64,000 bases of DNA from Paroedura picta (Eukaryota > Chordata > Lepidosauria > Squamata > Gekkonidae). The position numbers and the translations under genes were made by a program. The notes below the pieces were generated by a model. The model saw nothing but the letters and a program-made list of their open reading frames with translations, made no database searches and was not told where the DNA came from. Shown here piece after piece: positions 12,201 to 21,576 of this stretch (its first letter is position 1; each line of letters opens with the position of its first letter). Location of the stretch: NCBI RefSeq assembly GCF_049243985.1, contig NC_135382.1:22052990-22116989 (forward strand), in the 5' to 3' direction.

Positions 12201-15200
12201 AACTGTGTTTGTCCCACAAAATGAGACGCAGTAGTATCATTGAGAATATCACAGAAAGCCTGTGTGGTGTCATGGGATTTGGGAGGCCCAGGTTCAAATC
12301 CCTGATGAGCTATGGAGATTTTCTTGGTGACCAGGCACCCATTGGGCCAGGCACCCATTCTCACCCCTATGCACTTTACAGGGCTGTTGTACAGATAAAA
12401 CAGAGGAACGAGGAGAAGAATATAGTCTGCTTGGTCTCCCCATTAGAGATAAAGGCAAAGCACAAATAAATAATCATTGGGCCAGTCAGTGATTGAAGGA
12501 CATTTTTTTGTTTCACTTTTCTAAAGTGATTCCCCATGTTTTCAAAGCAAAGTATAACAAAATAAACGAAAGAACAAAGTTTGAGTCCAGGAGCACTTTA
12601 GATGCTTTCGTGTGCATCTACACTTCCTCAAATAAAGGGGAAGTGTGTGTACACATGGAAGCTTGTACCTTGAATAAAACTTTGTTGGTCTTAAAGGTGT
12701 CCCTGGACTTCAGTTTTTTCTGCTGCTCCACACCAGCATGGTTACCCACTTTAAAATATACTCAAACCACTTGTCCACATTTGATTGTCTGTGCTCTTAT
12801 GGATCACTTTTCTAGGAAGCAACTGACTCTTCAGGCAAATCTACAAATTTATACCAGATTTACCTGGCATGTTTCCCCCACCCAAGAATGTAGATGCAGG
12901 TGCAGATAATTTTCTAGGAGAGATCCCTTCGCCATCACATAATTACAGCTCCCAGGATCCCATGGAGAAAGAGAATGATCTTTATTAAATGTGTTTAGTC
13001 TGCAGTGAAGGCATCCAAACAGTATTTCCTCCCAGTCGTAAAAGAATAACTACAGGTCTGTGTAGCCTCAATTTGCCTTAGGACTGTGCATTGTTCAGCA
13101 ATGGGGCTTAAACCTTCAAATCCTTTGAACTCCATGGGGTTTCACTATTCAAAGCTGCCTTCCTTACTCTCAAATGGACAAAAGACATACCCTTTGAAAA
13201 CATGTATCTCCCCCCCCCCGCCCACTTTAAAATGCTAGCAACAAACTAAGGAACGGAACAGTGAAACAGAGTGAAGTTTAAGGTCCCCTTTTCTTTCCCT
13301 TCACAGTCCCGAGGCAAGTGGAGGCTTCATATTCCTGCCGTTTTTATCCTGGCCACTTCCTCCTCTTCTAAACTCCCCTGCGTCTAGAACACTCAAAGAC
13401 CTCACTTTAACATGGTAGCCTTCAGTAACCAGGAATTTGTTGCTGTTGATGGAGCCATGCAGATGTGACTTGTCCCCGGTCTGATGCAACCTGCAGCCAA
13501 CAGAAGGCAAAAGAGGCATTATTCCACTTATGTGCAAGGCCATTTTCCACATAAAGAGTGAGAGTGATTTCTTTGTGTGGCTTCCCCACTCCCAGGATGG
13601 CCCTCAGGAACATCTGTGGACTCTACCTTGCACCTGGGGGGTCTGAGGTACCTGTACAAGCCAATAGCGGCATCAAGGGCCATTTGAATGCGTATCTTCC
13701 AGGATAAATTTGGTTCTTCCCTCAACACATCCCGCAGGGTGCCTTTTTCACAATATTCAGTGACAATGGAGAATTCAGGGCTGGGACCTGGTGAAGAAAG
13801 ACACTCGGTGAATAGCTACGGCCTGTGGTTTTCCTTCCTCATTTTGACTATGCTTGCTTTTGAGTCATAGTTCAGAAGCTGAACACATTCCCACTCTCTC
13901 CCCAAATCACATGGGCCCTCCCAAAGACAAAAGGCCTTACCGCTCTCGTCTATGCAGATGCCATACATGCGAAGGATGTGGGGAGACTCAAATCTCTTCA
14001 TGGCTTTGACCTCCTTCCTGAAGAGATCTCTCACTTGCCTGTGGGGAGCAGCAGAATGACCCATCTCTGGCAGGGGCCAAAGGCCTTTCTGCCACATCTT
14101 CCCACCCTCCCCAAATCAGCTGGGGAAGATAGCTGGCTCAGATTGTGGTTGAGACGCACGGGGTGGTAGACCTGGATCCTAAGCCTCGGTTCTGCTTGCC
14201 CTGCATGCCTTTTCTGCAGCAGAGATGGCCTTCCTCTGTAAAGCATGTTCCTCCAGCAGTAGGACACTGGAGGGCTTCACACAAGAGCTTTCTACAGAGC
14301 TGGTTTATCCATGTAGCACATGTAGGGCGTGCTATGGACCCCACACTTCCAGGGCCCCCACACAGTGCCTCCCCCCCCCATGGATTAGGGTCATAGCCTC
14401 TCTCCTCCTCCCTTTTTCCTCTTTAAGGACACTTGGAGTGACACCCCATTGGCTCTCTGACCCCCAGTCTGGCTGCTCCCACCACAATTGTACTCTGCTA
14501 GGGCCCCGCCAATCCTTAAACTGACCCTGGGGCCTTGGGCCTCACAAATCCTTAAACCCATCCTGCCTTTCTATGAACCCAACAAGCGAAGACCCGTCAG
14601 CAGTAATATAAGCAGAAGAAAAAAGTCTCAAGCTGGCGATGGCGAAACCATTTATTCCAATGAAAACAATATCAGTGATATTCTCAACATTGTGAATAAC
14701 TCAGTCTTCTCTAAATGTTTTCTTTTGGGTGATGAAATTATAGAAAATAACTTAGTCTCTGTCAATATTTCGCTTTGTAAAGTTCAATCCCCAAATGGAC
14801 ATACAATGTCCAAATTTGAAAGGTAAAGGTATCCCCTGTGCAAGCACCGGGTCATGTCTGACCCTTGGGGTGACGCCCTCTAGCGTTTTCTTGTCAGACT
14901 CAATACGAGGTGGTTTGCCAGTGCCTTCCCCAGTCATTACCGTTTACCCCCCAGCAAGCTGGGCACTCATTTTACCGACCTCAGAAGGATGGAAGGCTGA
15001 GTCAACCTTGAGCCGGCTGCTGGGATTGAACTCCCAGCCTCATGGACAGAGCTTCATACAGCATTTCTGCTGCCTTACCACTCTGCACCACAAGAGGCTC
15101 ATTTGCAGGGGTCTACTAATATTAATATCACTATGTGTAATTACTCTTTGCAGTGACAGCTGAAGAGCTGGACATCTGAGGACCATCGCTACCTCAGGGG

Positions 15201-18200
15201 AAGCCTGAGGCCTGTCCTCCTCTACACCTGCACCCTGGAATTATTGCCACTTCTCTCTTTTCCCCTTGGCTACTGGAAGAAGTATTGCCTAAAGAAATAT
15301 TTCTCATCTCCCTTATCAGGACTGCTTGTATGGAAATGAGTTGACAATAGGTTGCTAGCTCCAAGTTTGGGTTCTGGGGATGGAGCCTGAGGAGGGAAGG
15401 GAAGAACTTCAGTGGGGTATAATGTTACAGAGTTCACCACCCAAAGCAGCCTTTTTCTCCATGTGACATAATCTCTGTCACCTTGAGATCAGTTGTAATC
15501 TCAGATCTTCAGTCACCACCTGGAGGTTGGCAGCCAAACCTAACAGCAATGCAGTACCCTGTACTGGTTTGCCAGACAAATATGGGTGGCATCTTAGAAC
15601 CTCGTCACATGGACTTGGGAAAATGTGCTTATGGAAAAGTTCACATACCAGGTGATTACTCAGAGGACTGCTCTGTCAACCAGGGTTCCGTGAAACCCTG
15701 GCATTTCTTGACGGCCCTGAAAAGGTTTTCCGAAAGGGTAGAAGTTAATTAATTTTTAAGATATTTTTAAAATTTGTTAAACATTTATTAGGTGATAGGA
15801 CCACATGATCATGTCAACCTGCTTCCCCCCCTCCCACGGCTGATGATAAGCCTGGAAGGGGTGGGGAGGGGCTCACCTGTAGAGTTTCTCAAAGCCTGAA
15901 GTATGTTTCAGGGGTTTTTCAACAGTAAAAAAGTTGAGAAAAGCTGATTTAGAGGCCTGAAAACTTTTCAGAGGAATGTAACTAATTTAGGACGACTGAA
16001 GACCCTTCCCTTCTGTCGTGTCTAATGAGTGAAAACGTTTGTTCCCTCAGCTGACAAGAGGAAGATCGGAGACGGGGAAAAACTGCCTCTAGCAGAATGA
16101 GCAGCTTGGAAATAAATCTTTCAGTGGTACCTCAAGACTTCCCCCCCTAGACCTTTAAAGCCATTTGAAGGAAAGGGATGTGGGAGTGCTACTTTCTTCT
16201 GGCTGAGTGGTTGAGGAAGATGGTTCCCCCTTTGTTTCTCCTAGACAGTTTACGCACTGGAGGTTTCATGCCGGGCTGCAGGCTAGAGTTTTAGTCGTGG
16301 CAGGTTGCCCCACCTCTTCCTGCACCCACATGGGGGAGCATTTGGCCCAGTGCACCTCATCCGCCCCCGATCTGTGCTCCTGCACGAGAGCTGAGGCAGT
16401 GAATTTCCCAGTGCATAAACGGTCCTAGAGAGGAATGTGATGAATCAACTCTTCAACCCCTTCACAGAGCCACTCACTGTGTGCTGGTGATCACTGGATT
16501 TTTGAAGACCTTGATGGCCACAGGGGACTTGTGATACTCTCCTTTGTAGAGCACGTTGCTTTCAAACTCCTTCAAAAATGTCCAGTTAGTAAGGAACCTT
16601 TTCTCTATCTCGATAGTTTCCACATCTGCTGTTGACATTTTCAGCTCTTAAAATGGGCGGAAAGGAAAGAAATTAGCATATATAAGTATATGGTGGTTAC
16701 ACGGATGATAGTATCTTCTAGAATCACCAATGAGAAAAGCATGAACCCAACAGTCCCTTCCAATTTTTCTACGGGGCATACATCTCAGCCACATCACATA
16801 TCTATGTCCACACACCACCTTCCAAGGATATCTATCCAGTTCTCAACTCAATTTGTGCCGGGGGCTCAGACTGTTAAACCCATTTCCAATATCTGGAACA
16901 GGTGAAATAACACTGACAAGCGTGCGCTTTCCCCCCACTAACAAACTGAACACACCAAAAGATAAGGCTTAGGACTGCTAAAGAAGACCACTCTGGGTCC
17001 AGGCAGGCTTCATCTCCAGTACCCCTCTGCTTCTTTCGAAATTAAGAACTGCATAGAATCACAAAACTTAGGGAAACAGCAGACTTTAATCACCTCTCCC
17101 CCGAAATGGAGCAATGATGCAAGATCTGCTTTGCAAAAACTGTCTGGATTATAGATCCTCAAACAAATCTCAGCAGTCTAGATAACCCGGACTAGTTTAA
17201 TCTCATGAGACCTTGGGAAACAAGAATGGTTGACCATGGTTAGTATTTGGATGGGAGACCATTGAGGGAGTCTTGGGTTGCTGCACAGAGGAAGGCCATA
17301 GCAAATGACCTCTGTTCATCTGTTGCCTTGAAAACTCCATGATGGGGTCACCCCAATTGGTTTGTGACTTGCTGGCTCCCTTTTACACAGACCTCAATGC
17401 AAGCACCTGAAAGGCAGGAGCTGGAAGAAGTGAAAACACCCTTTGAGGCTATGAGCAAGAGAAAACTCCTTACTTGCTTCCATAGTTCGCACAAATCCAT
17501 CCAATGTGCTCTGAATTTGTTTTATTCCGCACTGGATATTCTCCACACCATCCCTGGTTTCCTTGCTGTCTGTAGGTAAGAAAGGAGGAAGAGCAGTGTG
17601 TTACGGAATGCCTGTCACCTTGCGTACACCATCAAGGGCCAGTCAACAGGATCATGAAGAAGAAGAAGAAGAAGAAGAAGAAGAAGAAGAAGAAGAAGAA
17701 GAAGAAGAAGAAGAAGAAGAGTTTGTTTTTATACTTCCATCCTTCCCAGGTCGGTAAAATGAGTACCCAGCTTGCTGGGGGGTAAACGGTAATGACTGGG
17801 GGAGGCACTGGCAAACCACCCCGTATTGAGTCTGCCATGAAAACGCTGGAGGGCGTCACCCCAAGGGTCAGACATGACTTGGTGCCTGCACAGGGGATAC
17901 CTTACCCTCTACTCCCATTCCCACCCAGCTTATCGTAAAAGGCCTAAGTACTTTCGAGCATCTCTTCCAACAACGCCTTGTCAGCCTCAAAGTCTTTCCT
18001 GTTCTCCTGGCGCAGGACATCACTCTGGAAAGTTTCCTTGAAGGTCTGCTCCACTTGCAGTAGCAGTGACAGCCCTCCTGCAGCATCGCTGAGTTCCTCA
18101 TTCACCCTTGAAAACTCTTCCAAGGCTTCGCTCGCTTTCATCAATTTCTGCATCCAGTTCTGGTGGGTGTACTTCTCCAGGAGCCCCCGGGCCTTCTCTA

Positions 18201-18402
18201 GAGATCTCAGCAGTTGACGTAGCACCTTTTCCAGCTGGGGGGAGACTTTTTTGTTGGGCTGGGCCTGCAACGTCTTGATGGGCTGCATGAGAATGTGGAC
18301 ACGCTCCGCAAGGCGTCGGCTTTGCAGCTTACAGCATTTCACCCGCTCGTACTGAGCGTAGATGGCTTGTGCTGCGCTCAGGATATTCTTCACATAGTCC
18401 AT
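9231..18402 (-). CDS. MLKL: MLKL, mixed lineage kinase domain-like pseudokinase (complete, 10 coding exons)
   Basis: Necroptosis executioner: once phosphorylated by RIPK3 it oligomerises and its N-terminal four-helix bundle permeabilises the plasma membrane (family knowledge). Exons: 18404-17952 (ATG at 18402), 17569-17474, 16646-16478, 14038-13941, 13787-13652, 13490-13406, 11864-11713, 10718-10669, 10391-10251, 9316-9231 (stop). The sum is 1464 bases, 487 residues (human 471), with all phases consistent. Residues 1-125 form the helical bundle, about 126-185 the brace and about 190-470 the pseudokinase. The VAIK lysine is K228. The HRD position reads HGS (328-330) and the DFG position GFE (348-350), so it is catalytically dead like human MLKL. 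S356-S357 align with the human phosphoacceptors T357-S358. The start was chosen because MDYVKNIL follows a good acceptor (cccttacag) and aligns with human MENLKHII; the upstream in-frame ATG is intronic. No breaks seen. Confidence 0.95.
10751..10868 (-). repeat. AAGGTGCTACTGGACTC-tail repeat fragment
   Basis: Contains ACAAAGTTTGAGT at the left and TTAAACTTTGTTGG at the right, with a CACACTTCTTCATGCACATGAAAG core. The same tail recurs at 12569-12716, 27770-28055, 34740-34800 and 35440-35525. In MLKL intron 7, upstream of exon 8. Confidence 0.5.
10885..11148 (-). mobile_element. Sauria-type tRNA SINE
   Basis: Reads in reverse from an AAGAAGAGTTGGTTTTTATA tail through CCGAAGGAGTCTCTCAAAGC and CCCACAACAGGCACC to the tRNA-like head ending TCTTAACCACTACACCAA. 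In MLKL intron 7. The tRNA-derived A/B-box head and (TTCT)n tail are the squamate Sauria SINE plan. Confidence 0.75.
12210..12475 (+). repeat. MIR-like tRNA SINE
   Basis: Contains GAGGCCCAGGTTCAAATCCC (B-box like), a CTTTACAGGGCTGTTGT segment and an end in GGCAAAGCACAAATAAATAA. Located in MLKL intron 6. Confidence 0.45.
12569..12716. repeat. fold-back pair of AAGGTGCTACTGGACTC-tail repeats
   Basis: A minus copy (ACAAAGTTTGAGTCCAGGAG) is followed at once by a plus copy ending AAACTTTGTTGGTCTTAAAG and GTCCCTGGACTT, giving a short palindrome in MLKL intron 6. Confidence 0.5.
14819..15104 (-). mobile_element. tRNA SINE with L2-like 3' end
   Basis: In reverse it runs from a tRNA-like head (AGCCTCTTGTGGTGCAGAGT) through GGGAGTTCAATCCCAGCAGC to a tail with TGACCCGGTGCTTGCACAGG and GATACCTTTACCTTT. 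Full length, in MLKL intron 3. Partial copies lie at 17722-17906 and 49141-49277. Confidence 0.7.
15350..15545 (-). repeat. GGTTGCCAACYTCCAGG-family interspersed repeat
   Basis: Reverse-oriented copy ending CACCTGGAGGTTGGCAGCC, with CAGTGGGGTATAATG in the middle. In MLKL intron 3. Confidence 0.55.
15675..15947 (-). mobile_element. hAT-like non-autonomous element (GTTGAGAAA termini)
   Basis: One end reads AGTTGAGAAAAGCTG with TTTCAGGGGTTTTTC, the other CAGGGTTCCGTGAAACCCTGG. The same arrangement recurs at 51785-52080, so this is probably a DNA transposon relic. Superfamily inferred from terminal style. Confidence 0.4.
16244..16424 (-). mobile_element. 181-bp MITE (type B), CTA duplication
   Basis: Termini are GACAGTTTACGCACTGG at the left and, reversed, GACCGTTTATGCACTGG at the right, flanked by CTA (16241-16243 and 16425-16427). 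A second copy in opposite orientation lies at 32658-32840. No ORF of its own. Short duplication and termini suggest a PIF/Harbinger-like element. Confidence 0.65.
17168..17380 (+). mobile_element. 5S rRNA-headed SINE (5S-Sauria type)
   Basis: Contains TTAATCTCATGAGACCTTGG and GGTTAGTATTTGGATGGGAG, matching the internal promoter half of 5S rRNA, followed by a LINE-like tail (CCTTGAAAACTCCATGATGG). It is a diverged SINE, not a 5S gene. In MLKL intron 2. Confidence 0.7.
17656..17721. repeat. (GAA)n microsatellite
   Basis: About 22 uninterrupted GAA units in MLKL intron 1. It sits at the (TTC)n tail of a reverse-oriented Sauria SINE remnant (GAGTTTGTTTTTATAC). Confidence 0.85.
17722..17906 (+). 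mobile_element. tRNA SINE with L2-like 3' end, 5'-truncated
   Basis: Begins near TTCCATCCTTCCCAGGTCGG and continues through ACCACCCCGTATTGAGTCTG to TGCCTGCACAGGGGATACC. Ends 46 bases from the donor of MLKL coding exon 1. Confidence 0.65.
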
Positions 18403-19231
18403 GACTGTAAGGGAGTGAACGAGATTTTGAGCAAAGAACGTCGTGGAAGGGGTCTCAAGATTCACACACCAGGCCTGCAGAGTTTCTAAAATCAGCAGCA
18501 TGGAGCTACTGGAGTCGAATCCAGCTCTCCAATCAGCTCATTGGGTATGTCTCTCTATCAATCCCCTTTTTATCCCAACCTTCCTCTCAGCAAGGGGCAG
18601 CTTGCATCATTCTCCCTTCCTCATTTTACCCTCACATGAATCTGCCTTAGACTGAACCAGCAAACCGAAAATAAGGAGCGACAAAGACGGTTGGACGTAT
18701 AACAAGTAAGACCGACAAGACGCTAACTTGGCTATGGGGGTGCCTGCATTAGAAGATTTGGGCAAAACCACAATCTCCAGGAGTCTCCCTACTTGGATCT
18801 GGGAACCTTACCCCCTCCCCATCCCCTGCTGGTGGCCAGGGCAGCTGGCGTCCCTACCCTTCCGTCTTTCTCTTAGCACGGATGCCACCTTCCTCTTTCT
18901 TAACAGCCACCGTATGTTAGAGGGATGGCAAAAAAAGCAAAGATCCCGGTGGAAAGAGGTGCTAGCCATTGTTCCGGGGGAAGCAGACCTTACTCTGCTC
19001 CTGTAAAGGGATACCCAGAGAACCTCCAGAGGCAGGACTCCCCTTAGGCCCAACTCAAGCCTACCTGGCCTGCTCTGCGTTTTCTCCTCTGTGCGGCGTG
19101 AACGTCTGCTTTCCAAATGTTCAGGAAACTCCCTCAACTTCTCTTCTCCCAGGGAATGGCCCCTCCTTCCTGCAAAGGCACGCACAAGTCCGAGCAGGCT
19201 TTCTGCACCGTTAGTGGATTCACTTCCCTAC

Positions 19232-19241
19232 TTTCTTTTTC
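19232..19241 (-). promoter_or_regulatory. ISRE-like core upstream of MLKL
   Basis: The minus strand reads GAAAAAGAAA, matching the GAAANNGAAA core bound by interferon regulatory factors, about 840 bases upstream of the MLKL start codon. Mammalian MLKL is interferon-inducible. A ten-base match can easily arise by chance, and the transcription start is not known. Confidence 0.2.
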
Positions 19242-19486
19242 TACCCTTGTAGAGCTTTCGGGATATATCCTGTTGGGTGGAGCAATGAGACATCTAACTT
19301 TGCATATTGGGAGGGAGGCGAGTGTGGAGGGAGACTGGGCGAAAGAGAAGCTGGGTGGGGAGAGGAGGCTGAGGGCTGCCCTATCGTCCCTCCAGGGGCT
19401 GGCTTGCTGAAAAGGCCTGGGCTGAAGAAGTTTTGTCTGGTGCAGCCCCTCCCATTATGAAAAGTGCTTATTCTGGAGAAGGTTGT

Positions 19487-19870
19487 CATAGAATCGTACT
19501 TTAGTTGGAAGGGGCCAGGCAGGCTAAGTAGTCCAACCCCCTGCTCAATGTAGGATCAGACTAAAACATCCAGGATCAGGATCTGTCCAGCCGCTGCTTG
19601 AAGACCGCCAGTGAGGGGGAGCTCTCCACCTCCTTAGGCAGCCGATTCCACTGCTGAACTACTCTGACTGTGACCCCCCCCCCCCATATCTAGCCAATAT
19701 TGTTCTACACGTAGTTTAATCCCATTGCTGCTGGTCCTGTCCTCTGCTGCCAACCGGAACCTTTCCCTGCCCTCCTCTAAGTGAACAAACACTCAAAGAC
19801 ATCCATCATGTCCCTTCTCAACCGGCTCTTCTCCAGGCTGAACATCCCCAAGTCCCTCTGCCTTTGCTCA
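19487..19870 (-). mobile_element. CR1 LINE 3' UTR fragment
   Basis: Carries GTCATAGAATCGTACTTTAG, AGTCCAACCCCCTGCTCAAT, CAGTGAGGGGGAGCTCTCCA and CTTCTCCAGGCTGAACATCC, all standard in sauropsid CR1 3' regions. Confidence 0.8.
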
Positions 19871-20599
19871 ATGCGGGACCCATCCCATGTCCCATGAGCA
19901 AAGCCATTGGCTGGTAGGACTTGTGGTTGCAAGTGGTTTTCACCTTGACACAGACGCTGCAGGGAGTAGATGATGGCTAAGCTACAAGCTTCCCTGAACT
20001 GCAGCCTCATGCCAGGAAGGAAAATGCTAAAATGTTCTCTTCAACCCTCCCCCCCCCCCGTGTTTTTGTGCAGCCAGGGCTGGGATCAGTGTACCTTGAG
20101 GTGGGACAGTGGCTGGGCTGTGGCTTCTGGCAGTGCCCACTGCTGCAGGCTCCCTCCTCACGCATCTTCTTGGACGCTTGCCCTCACACCCTTCCACTGC
20201 CTGCTGCTGAGGGCTTTCTCACCAGGGCCCCCAGCTTCATGCACTGCCTGGCACTGCTGGAGACGGGCATGTGAGTGGTGCACAGGGCATCAGTGTTCCT
20301 AGTGGCCTTGACTGGGGTACTCCTTTGCATCAAGCCATGAAGGCAGCGTGGGCAGCTCATGGGAAGCTTGTGAGCATGGCGAGGAAAGATGCCCAGGTTA
20401 GGTGGGACACAGGGGGCTTGGGCAAGAAGGGGGCCAAATAGTGGGCATTGTGGGGGGCTGAACACCAGGGCCGTCAAAATTTGGAATGAACCTTGTCTGC
20501 AGCCTCTGACTCTCAGCACCCCAGGAACTGCTGGGAGGAGAGCAAGGGGACTGCAGAGAATAAAACCGCTATTCTCTAGGAAATCCCTGGAGACTTGGG

Positions 20600-21035
20600 A
20601 GGGGAGCCAGGGAAAGGGCAGGGGCTGGGGAATGGAGGGACCTCAGAAGGGCATCATGTGATAGAACCCACCCTCCAAAGCAGCTGTTCTCTTCAAGGCA
20701 ACCGATCTCTGTCGTCTGGGGATGACTGGTAATTCTGGGGGAGTTCCAGGCCTCAGCACGCAGTGGGCAATCCTAACCATGACCACAGAAGGCACCCGTG
20801 CAATGCATAGGGATGCCATCTTCCAGATGGGATCTGGGGATCTCCCGGTTTTACCGCTCATCTCTGGGCGACTGGGATCAGTTCCCCTGGAGAAAATGGC
20901 TGCTTTGGAGGGAGGACTCCATAGCTTTATACTTCACCAAGGTTCCTTCCTGCCCTAAATCCCACCCACTTCCATCTCCACGCCTAAAGTCTCCAGGTAT
21001 TTCCCAACCCAGAGTGGCAGCCCTAGAAAAGAATC
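20600..21035. repeat. inverted pair of GGTTGCCAACYTCCAGG-family repeats
   Basis: A minus copy (about 20600-20775) is followed after some 35 bases by a plus copy (about 20810-21035) containing GATCAGTTCCCCTGGAGAAA and AGGTATTTCCCAACCCAGAG. Together they could fold back. Confidence 0.55.
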
Positions 21036-21576
21036 AGCTGGCCACAGTGAACTTTTCAAACTCCCTCCCTCCCGGACATTTTTTAACTGCCTATCTTCCT
21101 TACAGAGCTCAGCTTACAATACAGATCAAATACATAAAATAAAAGACATAAATTTGAAAAACCCAAAATTAAATTTTAAAAACCAAAAATTAAAATTTAA
21201 AAACCAAAAATTTAGGACTGCTAGTAATTTAGTCCAGTAGCTAGTAAATAACCATCTTCAACTCCTCCCTAAAGATCAAAGCAAGGAGACTCTCCAGCTC
21301 CAAGCCGTGCTGTCTTGAGATATTACTGTTAAAATATTTTATCTCTGGCCTATGGCTGCAAATAAATAAACCCAAAAGAGCTATTACCAATCATTATGCT
21401 GAATTCTGAAATCCTTTTGCACTTCTTGGCTGTGGCTGCCTGATCCCTAATGCATGCCAAGTCTGCAGCTGCGCAGTGCATGCTTTTCCTGCACAAAGTT
21501 TACTTTCTCCCATGAAGAAGGAAGTGGTTTGCTCAAAGCACTCATTATACGGTTGTCAGGAAAGTTCACTGTCGCC

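Larger units (their letters stand above)
18405..21576. other. intergenic region between divergent MLKL and CYP2 genes
   Basis: This 3.2-kb stretch should hold the MLKL non-coding first exon and promoter and the CYP2 promoter, but I cannot place either start site. It has no CpG island. Repeats are a minus-strand CR1 fragment (19487-19870) and an inverted pair of the GGTTGCCAACC-family repeat (about 20600-20775 and 20810-21035). From 21095 to 21230 there is A-rich DNA with a LINE-tail-like start. Confidence 0.5.

Noticed and set aside
13301-13405. read-through frame after MLKL exon 6 ([14 protein letters not shown])
   Set aside because: HVK is followed by a donor (AAA|GTGAGG), and the next exon supplies the expected LSGFEL, as in human LAGFEL.
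17221-17275. possible 5S rRNA gene
   Set aside because: Only a diverged internal part matches, fused to a LINE-like tail and without a terminator; it is a SINE.
17563-17757. open frame with a long poly-Glu run
   Set aside because: It is translation of the (GAA)n microsatellite in MLKL intron 1.
18403-18501. upstream in-frame ATG that would extend MLKL by 33 residues
   Set aside because: The extra segment runs across a clear acceptor (cccttacag) just before the conserved start and does not match MLKL N-termini.
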